From Scilla litardierei (taxonomy: Eukaryota; Streptophyta; Magnoliopsida; Asparagales; Asparagaceae), in NCBI GenBank assembly GCA_030789695.1, contig CM061138.1, positions 183,745,051 to 183,809,050 on the forward strand: 64,000 bases of DNA, read 5' to 3'. The stretch's first letter is position 1. Each line of letters begins with the position of its first letter. The translations under genes were made by a program, and so were the position numbers. Below are positions 32,950 through 45,155 of the stretch, one piece after another. The notes under the pieces were generated by a model. That model saw only the letters and a program-made list of their open reading frames with translations. It searched no databases and had not been told where the DNA came from.

Positions 32950-34377
32950 CCTGCGACTGAGTGCACCAGCAGCCCTATTCTCAACCCCCGCTTTATGGTT
33001 GAGGACGAATGTGTACTCCTGAAGAAAACCAACCCACCGAGGTGTCTAAAGTTTAGTTTCTTCTGGGAATTGAGGTATTTCAAGGCCTCATGATCCGAGT
33101 ACAACACAAATTCTTGCGGTAGGATATAGTGTCTCCAATATCATAATGCCTGCACTACCGTATAGAATTCCTTATCGTAGGTAGAGTATCGTAGTTTGGC
33201 ATCACTAAGTTTCTCACTAAGTTATGCCACAGGATGCCCTTCTTGACTTAAAACTCCGCCTATACCTATACCTGACGCATCACATGCAACCTCAAATGCT
33301 TTCATGGAATCCGGGAGGCACATTACAGGCGCTTTAGTCATGCTTTTCTTTATATCCTCAAAGGCCTTGGCGGCAGACTTGGTCCATATAAAGTCCACCT
33401 TTTTCATACAGTCAGTGATTGGGGACATGATGGTGCTGAATCCTGCTATAAATCGATGGTAGAATGTGGCTAACCCATGAAAACTCCTAACCTCCTGTAA
33501 GTTGCGGGGTTCAGGCCAATCTACTATCGATTGGATCTTTTGGGGATCCGCATGCATTCCCTCTGAGGAAACAACAAAACCTAAGAAGATGACGCTATCA
33601 GTCAGGAAGAAACACTTCTTAAGGTTTGCATAAAGGCACGCCTTCCTCAGGGTAATGCATACCTGCCGCAGATGGTCTATGTGTTGCCCCTTATATTGGC
33701 TATAAATAAGGATGTCATCAAAGTATACGACTAGAAATTTTCCCATGAATGGTCGTAGTACTTGAGTCATCACTCTCATGAATGTGCTAAGGGCATTGGA
33801 TAGGCCAAAAGGCATGACCATCCACTCATATAAACCATCCTTCGTTTTGAAGGCTGTTTTCCATTCGTCCCCTGGGCAAACTCTAATCTGATGATAGCCA
33901 CTCTTAAGATCAATCTTTGAAAATATTGTGGTGCCAGTCATCATATCAAGCATGTCATCAAGCCTAGGGATAGAAAAACGATACTTAACCGTGATCTTAT
34001 TAATGGCACGGCTATCCACACACATTCTCCATGATCCATCCTTTTTGGGTGTGAGGAGAGCCGGCACTACACATGGGCTCATACTTTCCCTGATAAAACC
34101 TTTGGCTAACAATTCGTCAACTTACCTTTTCAGCTCGGCATGCTCAGTGCGGTTCATTCGGTAACGAGGCAAGTTGGGAACTGTAGCTCCTGGGACTAAG
34201 TCTATGGCATGTTGAATATCACGCATGGGTGGAAGACAGTCTGGGAGGTTTTCAGGAAAATATCACGGAATTCCTTCATCATAGGAGTTATCTCTTCTGG
34301 GATCTCCTCCTGACTAGTCTCACAAATCTCCCTCGCAACTAAGGCATACATGACTGAGTCCTTCCTAACTTCTCTCT
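32950..34377 (-). pseudogene. rt: Reverse transcriptase and RNase H of D
   Basis: 34112-33222 encodes a Ty3-type [46 protein letters not shown], the catalytic [11 protein letters not shown], and [10 protein letters not shown]. RNase H begins at [20 protein letters not shown]. The rest of RNase H (33220-32950, plus-strand traces such as the reverse of DHEALKYL) is shifted in frame and contains stops. The linker to protease (34377-34113) also has stops. Confidence 0.92.
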
Positions 34378-35162
34378 TCATCTCCTTAGGACTAATAAAA
34401 TGTAAGCTCTTGCCCTTAGTTGCTTCCTTTTTTCAGGAGCGGTCATCTTGGGTTGTATAGGATTCAGCTTGATTTTCTTGCCTTCATCTGTGAATGAACA
34501 CGAGTTCGAGCGACCGAAAATCGTGACATCCATGTCAAAAAGCCAAGGCCTCCCCAAGATGATATGACCAACATCCATGGGCAGTACATCGCACCAAATC
34601 TTGTCCTTATATGATCCAAACTGAATAGGGACAAGAGATCTTCTTTGATGCCAATGGATGAAGTATCCACCCATGATACCTTATAAGGACTAGGGTGGGG
34701 GACTGGCTGTAAACCTATGCGGGTAACAAGCTTAGATGACACAGCATTTATGCCGCTTCCGCTATCAATGATCACTTTACTATGCTTGTCAACATGCGTC
34801 ACAAAAGTGTGAAATATCACAGTCATACGCCAGTCATCAGTCTCTTTGGCATGAGCCAGTGCACAACGTACAACACCAAGTCTAGGGTTTTCAGAGCATG
34901 TATCGATAAGCTCTACTCTTGTGGGTATGCTCTGAATACAGCCTAGTCTAGCCGATTCTTCATCGTTCTCATAGCATGCATCAACTGGCTCATAAACTTC
35001 TTCTTCCTCATCTATGTGGTCATCTCCCTCGGGATCGTGTACTAACAAGGCCTTGGAAGGGCAGCTTCCTGCGAAGTGACCAAAACCTTGACACTTATAG
35101 CATTGGGTACATGGACCAGCTCTAGAAGACTCACCCATAATCCCTTTTCCTTTGTCATTCAT
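34378..35162 (-). pseudogene. Gag zinc knuckle and protease of D
   Basis: 35162-34464 begins with the Gag C-terminus: CCHC knuckle CYKCQGFGHFAGSC, then an acidic linker (DDHIDEEEEVYEP). The aspartic protease follows, with active-site triad DSG in KVIIDSGSGINAVSS. A frameshift near 34670 moves the protease into 34674-34378 (MDVGHIILGRPWLFDMDV), which carries the conserved second half. The product would process Gag-Pol. Confidence 0.9.
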
Positions 35163-36166
35163 GTGGGTGGGGTGTCTCTGGTCAGATCTAGGTTAGGATT
35201 GACTCTGGGGTGGTTTGCTACCATTTGGTGCTGGGCGACGTGACAAATCTCGTGAATCGTAACGCCTAGCAACTGGAGCATGATGAAAGCTATCGATATC
35301 CAACACAATCTGATCAGCATGCTCTAGTGTGTGGAATCACGAAGGATGAGCTCCTTACGTAGGTAAGCTCTAAGGCCAGCCCTAAACCTAGACAATGTCA
35401 CGCTTACATCTTCCTTCACGTCGCATCTCATCATATACTCGTCAAACTTGTCGATGTATATGCGAACCGACCCACTATCCTGGGTGAGATTCTGCCATTG
35501 GTCTAGGAGTCGCTAGTGATATGACGTGGGTAGATACTTCTCCTTCAGCTTCTCTTTCATCTCATCACACTTACCTATAGGCTCGGCTAACATGCGCTCA
35601 ACATTCTGCCAATACAACTTGGCAGGCCCAATAAGCTTCATCCTCGCAAACCTCACTTTTCTCTCCTCAGACATGTCATACCATCCAAAGTAATGGTCCA
35701 TATCGGCCATCCAATCAATAAAAGTCTGGGGATTCAGAAGACCATCAAAAGTAGGTGCGTCTACCTTAATGCCCCTGATCACACTATCGTCTCTGTCACG
35801 TCGGTCGTGACGGGTTCTCTCTCTATATTGCCTAGGTGGACTAGTCGTGTGTCTGTCATGACGGTGCCTCTCTGTAGATTGCCTGGGTGGACTAGGCACT
35901 CGTCTCTCATGATGGGGTCTCTCTCTATTTCGCCTAGGTGGGCTAGGCGTACTATATGCATGTGAACGCTCATCTGATGCTCTCTGTCTAGTGTTCTCTA
36001 GGCGTAGCACCCGGTCAAGACACTCGTAAGACTCTGATCTACCTTCACGGACTTGGGTTTCTAAAGCAGCTAACCGGTTAATGACATCCCTCAGGGTAGG
36101 TTGGTCAGCATCCATGGTATTTGAGATCTGATAAATCCTGCCACCACGTGTGGACATGCAATGCAA
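35163..36166 (-). pseudogene. gag: Gag of D (Ty3-type)
   Basis: The ORF 36166-35513 has an N-terminal coiled-coil-like stretch (LRDVINRLAALETQVRE), an Arg/Pro-rich region made of three repeats of about 18 residues (TPSPPRRNRERPHHERR type, about residues 73-120), and the capsid core (DAPTFDGLLNPQTFIDWMADMDHYF, ERKVRFARMKLIGPAKLYWQN). An in-frame TAG at about 35515 interrupts it, after which LLDQWQNLTQDSGSVRIYIDKFDE continues to about 35320. The start could be the ATG at 36166 or the one at about 36115. Confidence 0.85.
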
Positions 36167-37010
36167 ATACCTCTAAATGATGAACACTTGACTAATGTCT
36201 CTTTTTTTTTACTTTTCTTTTTTTTGAATGTGAATGCGATGTTAACTAATGAGGCTTCCTATATGATGCAGGTGGATGATGGAGAGATCAACTAGGAGAA
36301 GTCAATGAGCAATCCAAAATTTCAAGTCATATGCAGTTCTCGCAGCAAATTCAAATATTTTAATTTGGGAGATTGTAATGATGCTTTGATTATTCAAATG
36401 TCTTACTGAAAATAAGTCTTGTCGCACTATGATAGTAAGTTTAAGCTCTTCTTTTAATATAAAGTTTTATGGCTCTAGGCAAAAAAATGGTCCTATATCG
36501 GTGTTTGTCTTTTGGCTTGCAAAGGAGGCTAGCAGCAGTATAGTAATAAGGGGATAATGAAAAGCTCACAGCAGATAGTCTCGTAAAGTAGATGAACAGG
36601 TCCAGATAGTATGGCAACGCATCCATGGTTGAGTCTTCTAATCGTCGGCACGAACTGTTTGAATTTGGACTCCGAACAAACCTGAAATCTCCAAAATACA
36701 ATTGTTGCGTAGAATCTGAAAACAAGCAGGAAGTATTCTGAAAATGACAGAAGTTACTGTAGATGCACTGTAACAGTCGTGGGGTTGAATTTCGGCAGTG
36801 ATCTGCAGGAATCTGCAGGCGGTTGAAGGTGGTGGCGAGATCTGAGAGGCTGCCGTGAGTCTGTTGAGTGGCGAGACCTGTAGATGAAGAAGAGGCGGAG
36901 AAATCTGTTGGAGCGGCGACGAGATCTGTTGAAGTCGCCAGGACAACTGATCTTGGTGAGATCTCAGGAAGCAGATCTCCAAGATCCCACAGTGTGGAGT
37001 AGTAAAGAGA
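36167..37010 (-). other. D leader, part adjoining gag
   Basis: Non-coding leader between the gag ATG and the E insertion. It has a T-rich tract (plus 36203-36228) and no family-related ORF. The ORFs crossing 37016 are chance frames over the E LTR. Confidence 0.6.
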
Positions 37011-37015
37011 AGGCG

Positions 37016-37636
37016 ATGTTGGATATGGAAGACGTTTGTACACCCTTGTGGGGGATGTACGAGGGAATACGGACCTCGAACGTCGCGCACACGAAGTCAT
37101 GTGCAAAGGGAATCTGTTCCCTTGCGGAGAGGATCTCTGTATGAGCGGGAAAGTCGCATTATATATGCATAAGTGCATGCGACATATGGCTAATAAAGGG
37201 GGAATATCTTAAGCTTATGTTGTACCATGCATATGGTACAACTTAAGCTTATAATGTGCCATGTATCATGGTACACCTTAATTAAGTTGTTCCAAAGGAA
37301 CAACTTACCCTAAAATAACTACCTTGGGGGCTATAAATAAGACCCAAGGGTAGCCATTTTCCTAACACATTTTGCATGAAATTCATGCATGCATCTTCTT
37401 CATAGCGAAGCTCTGCAGAAATATTTCCTCTCCCTCCTTCCAAGTTCTTAATCTAAAATAGAGATTTAGATTGTGGATTAGTAGCCTTACTCCGTTCGTG
37501 AGAAGACTCGATCCGTCGTGGCGAATCCGAAGGCAAAGTTCCGAGACTATCGTTCCGCATACGCAAGCGTAAGTCTCCACTTTAATTATCGATCCTAACT
37601 TTGTTTTGGACAGGATCCTTCATTGGTATCAGAGCC
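37016..37636 (+). repeat. Element E 5' LTR and primer-binding site
   Basis: LTR ATGTTGGATATGG to GGATCCTTCA. U3 hairpins lie at 37219-37242 (arms GTTGTACCAT/ATGGTACAAC) and 37286-37304 (arms GTTGTTCC/GGAACAAC), upstream of TATA box CTATAAATAAG at 37331-37341. Primer-binding site TTGGTATCAGAGCC at 37623-37636. Whether the first A belongs to the LTR is uncertain by one base. Confidence 0.95.
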
Positions 37637-38089
37637 ATATGGGTTCGCCCCGGTCAATCCACCGCCCCGTCGAAACTACGAACGAGTCGTTGTCTTTTTC
37701 ACGAATGGGTCTCCTACTATTACGGATATAGTAGGAACGCTTCGTGACGGAGAGAACGCAGCGGTTGTTCTTTTCACGTTAGGGTCTCCTATCATTACGG
37801 ATATGGTAGGAACTCTCCGTGACGGGAAGAACCGACCGTTCACGTAGTACGTTAGTCATTTTTGGCACACGGCCATTAGGCAATAACTAACTTCATCGAC
37901 GAACGGGTGCTTCATCGAGGAAGATGATGGAAGTTATTTCCATCGGGTAAGAGGAAAATTTGGTGCATGTGCACCATGGCCAAATGGGCTATGAAGGCCA
38001 TGCATCCCCTCTCCTCATGCGGAGGGGGTTGGCTACGGCCAATAACCACCGGCGACCACCCCATCAAGGGGGAGGAATGAGTGCGGCAA
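37637..38089 (+). other. E leader, first part with duplicated hairpin block
   Basis: Contains two diverged copies of a ~75-base block (about 37690-37764 and 37765-37838). Each has a stem-loop such as TCCTACTAT-TACGG-ATAGTAGGA, followed by CGTGACGG. No ORF of known family. Confidence 0.7.
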
Positions 38090-38645
38090 CCCCATTCAAA
38101 GGGGGTGGCCGGCCATGGCCAAAGGGGCCATGGCCGGCCAACGCCGAATGGCCTTGGCCATGGCCAAGCCATGACCGGCCATGGCCAGGCCGGCAGTGGC
38201 CAGCCAAGGCCAGGCCGGCAGTGGCCGGCCTTGGCCAAGGGCCTGCCGGCCAGGCCGGCCCTGGCAGTGGCCAGGGCCGGCCCTGGCCGGCCTGCCGGCC
38301 CTGGCAGAGGCCAGGGCCGGCGCCCTGGCCACTGCCAGGGCCAGGCCGGCCCTGGCAGAGGCCAGGGCCGGCGCCCTGGCCTCAGGCCAGGGCCGGTGCC
38401 CTGGCCTCAGGCCAGGGCCTGGCCGAGGCCAGGGCAGGAGCCCTGGCCCCGGCCAGCGGCCTGCCGGCCCTGGCAGAGGCCAGGGCCGGCGCCCTGGCCT
38501 CAGGCCAGGGCCTGGCCGAGGCCAGGGCAGGAGCCCTGGCCCCGGCCAGTGGCCTGGCCGGCCGGCCCTGGCAGAGGCCAGGGCCTGGCCGGCCGGCCCT
38601 GGCCGGCCTTTGGCCAAGCCCGGGTCAGGGCAGATGCCCTGACCG
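38090..38645 (+). repeat. Extreme-GC GGCC-rich repeat array in E leader
   Basis: About 550 bases made almost entirely of GGCC, CCAGGG, CCCTGG and GGCCGGC blocks. One unit of roughly 98 bases (CCTGGCCTCAGGCCAGGGCC and neighbours) occurs twice, at about 38395-38492 and 38493-38560. The array can fold into long GC stems. Overlapping ORFs of more than 200 codons exist on both strands with Ala/Gly/Pro/Arg-only repeats; I treat them as non-coding. Confidence 0.88.
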
Positions 38646-39451
38646 GGAAGAAGTTTAATTCGAAAATTGGTCGACCAATTTTGTGTTTTTGGTCGACCAA
38701 TCCGACAAATGGTCTGGGTCGATTGTAAACTTGCCAGATGACCCATACGGGGTAACAAATGGCTTTGGTCAAACCCGAATGTGTAGATTAGTCCATACGG
38801 GGCTAACTACAGTGCCGAATAGTTCATACGGGACTAACGTTTTAATGAAGTTTTTCATTTGGGCTCTACTCCTTGAAGATTAGCCATAGTGCTCTACTTC
38901 ATGCGAGATTAGCCATGTCATTGTGCTCTACTCTACGGAGATTAGCCAATGTACTTGTGACGTTGTGCTCTACTCTACGGAGATTAGCCAACGTGCTTTC
39001 AAAATTTTTGGAAAAAGATGTTTTTCAAATAGGTTATGTCCCGTCCTTAAATCGGGATAGCGCAATTTAGAATTCCAAGTCCTACCACGATCCGGCCATG
39101 GTTATCTAACCCATGGGTGTGTAGAACAGGTCTCGTGGCTTGGCAATTGTTGCGTTAAAATTCTTTGCGCTAATTCTCACCTATTCTATTTTGAAAGATA
39201 AGTTTTTCAAAGTGATTTTCCGCTGCTAATACCATACGGGTATTATTTCTGATTTCTTTTTACTTGAGATAAGTAAGAGGGATACTTTGAAAGTTACTAC
39301 TAGATGGTAGTTGGGAACGTAGTGAACTTCTCGATTCTAGAGTAACATTTCAACGCATCCAAGGAACTTATCAAGTGTTTAAAGAATCGAAACTTTATGC
39401 ATAGAATTTTGATCGTGTTTTTCATTCTCTTTGCAGTTTTTTGAATCGAAA
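38646..39451 (+). other. E leader, second part with short repeats and acceptor-like site
   Basis: Tandem short repeats GTGCTCTACT-GGAGATTAGCCA (38865-38995) and TACGGGGCTAAC variants (38740-38845). A pyrimidine tract ending in CTCTTTGCAG lies at 39427-39436, 15 bases before the gag ATG, and resembles a 3' splice site of a leader intron. No donor could be chosen with confidence. Confidence 0.6.
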
Positions 39452-42400
39452 ATGTCTACCGCTTCTAAGAATATTGTCGCAGAGCTTAACAAAGGTGAAA
39501 AGCTCAACGGCGACAATTATAAACTTTGGTCAATAAAGATCCAATATGTTTTGGAGGAGCAAGATGTGCTCGAAACACTCCAAAACATAATGGTAGAACC
39601 TGAGTTGGGCAATACGGCCCAACACAAAAGGGACCGGGAAGCTTATGACACTTGGACTCGAAAGAACAAAATAGCACGTATTACGTTACTGTCCGCGATG
39701 GACAATGACATAATGCGCCTATTTCGGGAATTCGACCTAGCTAAAGACATATGGTCTGAGCTAGAGATAAAGTTTGGTGGAACTTCGGTTACCAAACTCC
39801 GCTCCTTGAATATTCAATTTGATTCGTACAAGATGCGGCGAGATCATTCTATGAAAAAGCATCTCCGCCACATGGCGAATCTTATATCTGAATTAAAGGA
39901 TGCGGGTGTTACGCTGTCTGACGAACAGCAGATCCAAGCGGTCATTCGTTCACTCCCAGATAGCTGGGATAACATGAAAATGCATCTCACTCATAATGAA
40001 TGCATTAAAACTTTAAGCGATGTTTCGAAACACCTCGAACTCGAGGAAGAGCGGATTCAAGCCGCAAAACCAAGTGCAGAAGTGCACGTGGCCGCTAGTT
40101 CCTCACATGGAGGAAATAAGCGGAAACGCTTAAGGTTTGTGAATGAACGTAAGCAAGAACCGGAGACCTCAAAGAAGACAAAGAACAAAAAGTGGCAAAA
40201 GAATGTGCACTCAAAGAAGAAAAACTTGAAGAAGATCAAGTGCTTTAAGTGCAACAAGTACGGTCACTTCGCCCGTAAGTGTACGGATGGAAGTGACAAG
40301 GTAACTTGTAGGGCTAGTTACATATGTGTTTCTAGTTCCGTGTTTCTTGCTGAATCTAACTATTTTTGGTTGATTGATTCAGGGGCCACAGACCACGTTG
40401 CGAAGGACAGAAGGTTCTTCGTAGAGTATCGAAAGATAACTCAAGGAACAAAGTGGATATACGTCGGCAACAACACACGTGTTGAAGTCAAAGGCGTCGG
40501 AACATGCAAGCTAGTTCTCGACAACGGCCGGACTTTATTATTGCACGACGTCCTCTTTGCTCCAGATATTAGAAGGAATATCATTTCCGTGGTCATGTTA
40601 ATGTCTTTAGATTATGAGTGGAGGTTCTATAAACAATGTGTTGACCTTGTTTGTAATAATTCTTTGATTGGTTCTGGTAATGTTTGTAATGGATTAATTG
40701 TTTTAAATACAATGTATGATGTTGCTTCTTCCATTAATGAAAGTTTTCATTTGACAAATGCTTCTAACTCTGAGTCTGAAATCATTTGTTGGCATGCAAG
40801 ACTTGGTCATATTGGACCAACTAGAATGGATAGACTTGCCAAAAGTGGCTTGCTATCTAATGTTTCAAAAGTTGAAATGTCAACTTGCGAACATTGTCTT
40901 GTAGGGAAAACTTGTCGTAAGCCGTTTGGAACTGGCACAAGGGCCGAAGTTCTATTACAGCTTATCCATTCGGACATTTGCGGTCCAATGAATGTTAAGA
41001 CAAGACACGGGAAGTCCTATTTCATCACATTCATTGATGACTTCACCCGTTTCGGACATATCTATTTGATATCCCACAAAAGTGAAGCTTTGGCTTGCTT
41101 TAAAAACTATATGAGTTTAGTGGAGAATCAATTAGATCGCAAGATTAAGGTTTTGCGAACCGATAGGGGCGGTGAATATCAATCAATAAGTTTTAAGGAA
41201 CTTTGTGATGAAAAAGGCATAGTACATCAGGTAACTATGCCTTACACTCCGCAACAAAACGGTGTTGCGGAAAGAAGAAATAGGACATTGATGGAAATGG
41301 TCCGTTCAATGATGTCTCAGGCAAATTTGCCTATCACCTTTTGGGGTGACGCATTATTAACGGCGGCATTCATCTTAAACCGTGTACCCTCGAAGTCGGT
41401 AAGTTCTACTCCTTATGAGTTGTGGAACAATAGAACTCCAGACTTAAGCATTCTAAAACCTTGGGGTTGTGCATCTTACGCACATTTATCCTCTCACAAA
41501 TATGGCAAACTTGGGCCACGTGGGAGGAAGTGTATCTTCATCCGATACGCTGAAAACTCCAAAGGATATGTTTTCGTCGGTCAAGAGGACAATGGAGGTC
41601 TTATAGAATTCGAATCGAGGGATGTTGTCTTCTTGGAAAATGAGTTTCCAAGACAGGGTGAGATAAGTCAAGACTTATCCTTGTTTGAGACTTGGGATCA
41701 AAAAGGATCGGAACGTTCGAGTGGGAGAATTCTTGGTGAAGAAGAAAATACGTTTCAAACTTCACCAATGAATGATACGAACGATACCAATCCTATTCCG
41801 AGTGGGAGTGATGTTATTCCAAGTGGGAGTGATGTCATTCCAAGTGGGAGTGATCAAACTCAAACAAGACGTAGTAATCGGACGAGGCTAACACCTCTGA
41901 GATTTGAGGATGAATTTCCTCAAACATTCATGACATTACTACAAGATGATGACGAACCTGCAAATTTCAAACAGGCCGTCACATGCCCTGCTAAAGATAA
42001 ATGGATAGCGGCAATGGAAGAAGAACTTCAATCCATGAAAACAAACCAAGTCTGGGACTTGGTTAATTTACCTAAGGGACGTAGAGCCATTGGGAACAAG
42101 TGGATTCTCAAAATCAAGCATAAGGCTGATGGCTCCATCGAGAAATATAAAGCTCGCCTTGTTGCGAAAGGTTTCACGCAACAGGAAGGAATAGACTACG
42201 AAGAGACTTTCTCTCCTGTCGTGCGTTTTACCTCGATTCGCTTAATTCTGGCAATGGTGGCTTGTTTGGACCTCGAATTACATCAGATGGATGTAAAGAC
42301 TGCCTTTCTTAACGGAGAACTAGATGAGGAGATCTACATGGAACAACCAAACGGGTTCGTACAAGAAGAAAACAAACATAAGGTTTGTTAACTTCGTAAA

Positions 42401-43516
42401 TCCATATATGGTCTTAAACAATCCTCAAGGCAGTGGTATATGCGTTTTCAAGAAGTTGTTTTGTCGTATGGATTCTCCATGCTCGACGAAGACAATTGCG
42501 TATATATTAAGAGGATTAAAAACAAGTATATAATTATGTCTCTTTATGTAGATGACATACTTATAGCCGGAAATGATAAGCGTCTTATATTGGATATCAA
42601 AGCTTGGCTTTCATCCGTCTTTGAGATGAAAGACATGGGTGAAGCTGCATATATCCTTGGGGTTAAGATCTCAAGGAATCGTTCCAAGAAACTTCTTTCT
42701 CTCTCTCAAGAGACGTATATAAAGAAAGTTTTAGAACGGTTTAATATGCAGGACTGCAAGCCAATTGATACTCCAATAAGCAAAGGCGAGGGTCTATGTT
42801 TGGAGATGTGTCCCAAAGATCCAAAAGAAAAGAAAGCTATGGAAAAAGTTCCATACTCCAGTGCTGTCGGGAGTCTGATGTACGCCATGATGTGTACTAG
42901 ACCCGACATTTGCTATGCTGTTGGTATGGTAAGCCGTTACCAATCCAACCCAGGGCAGGCACACTGGAAAGCGGTGAAGAGGATATTAAGATACCTTAAA
43001 GGGACTGCGGACTATGCGTTATGCTATCAAGGCAATACCTTGAGACTCGAAGGCTATACCGATGCTGATTGGGCGGGTGATCTCGACAAGCGAAGATCTA
43101 CCTCAGGCTTTGTTTTCTTACTCGGGAATGGTGCAATATCCTGGAGCAGCAAGAAACAAACCTGCATCGCTCTATCAACCATGGAAGCCGAGTTCGTAGC
43201 ATTCAGCATGGCGGTCCAAGAAGCTGTTTGGCTTAGGAAATTCTTAGACAGGCTGACGAATGCCTCTGACTCGAGCACTGTTCCTATATACAGTGATAGT
43301 CAAGCTTCGATTGCCTATGTCAAAGATCCTAAATTTCATTGTAAGACCAAACACATTGACATTCGATTCAAGTTTGCGAAGGATTATGGTAAACGGAAGG
43401 AAGTAGACATAGGATACATATCCACGCATGAGATGATAGCGGATCCCCTTACTAAGGCGATCCCAAGAGATGTGTTTTTCAAACACTTATCATCTATGGG
43501 AATGCGTAGGTGCTGA
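39452..43516 (+). pseudogene. gag-pol: Gag-Pol polyprotein of copia element E (one in-frame stop)
   Basis: A single frame of 1,354 codons from ATG 39452. Gag (GDNYKLWSIKIQYVLEEQ near 20; zinc knuckle CFKCNKYGHFARKC near 264), protease (WLIDSGATDHV near 306), GAG-pre-integrase (WHARLGHIG near 447, CEHCLVGK), integrase core (HSDICGPM, VLRTDRGGEY, NGVAERRNRT), RT (WDLVNLPKGRRAIGNKWI, TAFLNGELDEEIYMEQP, catalytic YVDD near 1032-1035) and RNase H (YTDADWAGDLDKRRSTSG, STMEAEF, TKHIDIRFKF, DPLTKAI). All domains are present in copia order. Codon 980 (42389-42391) is TAA, between RT motifs, so no full Pol is made unless the stop is read through. The ATG at 39452 is preferred over the upstream TTG because family Gags start here. 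Confidence 0.95.
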
Positions 43517-44543
43517 GCTGTATCATGTAATATTTCCCATGTCTATAGAAGATCAAAATTTAATTTGCATACAAGTTTCTTACAAATGATTTTATATACA
43601 TTTGTGTTTAAGTCTCAGCTATTTTTGTGTGTATGTCGGACAGATTAAGGTTGGCTCTCTCACATGAGCAACCGCCTTATCTTATCAGATGGATAAGATA
43701 GAGATGAGACTAGTTTAAAGTCAAAATCATTAGACAAATGATTTAGAGTCATGACTTAAACAAGATAGTCGAATAAAAGATCTGCATCATACGGATGCTT
43801 ACAAAAGATCTGAGATCTGTATCACAAGGATATAAAGATCTCATTGGATTTTTTGAATCCTATCTGTCTTATGCAGGATGAGAGTCCGTGAGTATTTCAC
43901 GAGTAGTATGGGGACTCAAAAAGATAGGCACTGTGGTGTCTGATCTTTTCATCCGTACAACATCATTAAGACATACTCTCCCTGGGAAAGGAGTGATGTT
44001 GTAATACGTGTTCATACCACGTATGCATTTCGACCACTGAGTTAGTAGCAATAGTGTTTGCTATTATGTGAGACTCTAAGGCCATATGGGTCTTAACTCT
44101 TACCCTCAAGGACTCCAATTGGTTCCTTTAGATTTGACGAGATGATCGCTATCTTAGCGTGTTACTAATGGGCTATGGTAATTCGGCTCGGCGGGGCACG
44201 TTAGAAAAGCGAATCAAGTCAAGATCAGAAGGTTCGCAAGAAGAGGAAGATTGATTTCATATTCGCATTTGGACTTTAATGATTCAAAGATGGCCAGCCA
44301 ATTGTAATCCAGATGGGATTCAATTGTTGAATATAAAGTACAAGAAATGCGAAGAAATAATCTAGGGTAAAGCATGCGTTGAACTACTCAACTTTGCACC
44401 TTCGAGGTCGTTGTGTATCTCTAACAAGTGCACAACAACAGACTCTACGCGCATGACGGTCGCACGGTCTATTTCTCGGTATGATAGATGAAAGAACTAA
44501 GGGAAAGATGTTCTCTTACAATCCCCTCAAGTGTGAGTGGGAG
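43517..44543 (+). other. E 3' untranslated region and polypurine tract
   Basis: About 1 kb after the Pol stop with no ORF of note. It ends in GTGAGTGGGAG (44533-44543), which abuts the 3' LTR and serves as polypurine tract. Confidence 0.8.
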
Positions 44544-45150
44544 ATGTTGGATATGGAAGACGTTTGTACACCCTTGTGGGGGATGTACGAGGGAATACGG
44601 ACCTCGAACGTCGCGCACACGAAGTCATGTGCAAAGGGAATCTGTTCCCTTGCGGAGAGGATCTCTGTATGAGCGGGAAAGTCGCATTATATATGCATAA
44701 GTGCATGCGACATATGGCTAATAAAGGGGGAATATCTTAAGCTTATGTTGTACCATGCATATGGTACAACTTAAGCTTATAATGTGCCATGTATCATGGT
44801 ACACCTTAATTAAGTTGTTCCAAAGGAACAACTTACCCTAAAATAACTACCTTGGGGGCTATAAATAAGACCCAAGGGTAGCCATTTTCCTAACACATTT
44901 TGCATGAAATTCATGCATGCATCTTCTTCATAGCGAAGCTCTGCAGAAATATTTCCTCTCCCTCCTTCCAAGTTCTTAATCTAAAATAGAGATTTAGATT
45001 GTGGATTAGTAGCCTTACTCCGTTCGTGAGAAGACTCGATCCGTCGTGGCGAATCCGAAGGCAAAGTTCCGAGACTATCGTTCCGCATACGCAAGCGTAA
45101 GTCTCCACTTTAATTATCGATCCTAACTTTGTTTTGGACAGGATCCTTCA
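44544..45150 (+). repeat. Element E 3' LTR
   Basis: Same 607 bases as 37016-37622 with no difference noticed, including the TATA box (44859-44869) and the hairpins. Followed by the target duplication AGGCG and the D leader. Confidence 0.96.
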
Positions 45151-45155
45151 AGGCG

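Larger units (their letters stand above)
37016..45150 (+). mobile_element. Element E, young Ty1/copia retrotransposon
   Basis: Complete element with two 607-base LTRs (37016-37622 and 44544-45150), identical wherever I compared them, flanked by AGGCG (37011-37015 and 45151-45155). It contains a primer-binding site, a 1.8 kb structured leader, a single gag-pol frame, a 1 kb 3' region and a polypurine tract. It is the innermost and most recent insertion of the stack. I did not assign a copia lineage. Confidence 0.96.

Noticed and set aside
36441..37178. 245-codon minus-strand ORF
   Set aside because: It crosses the E/D junction and the E LTR; the same LTR frame recurs at 44544 onward. It is a chance frame.
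38081..38758. ORFs of more than 200 codons on both strands over the E leader
   Set aside because: They use almost only Ala, Gly, Pro, Arg, Trp and Leu because the DNA is GGCC repeats; open frames on both strands are expected without stop-rich AT.
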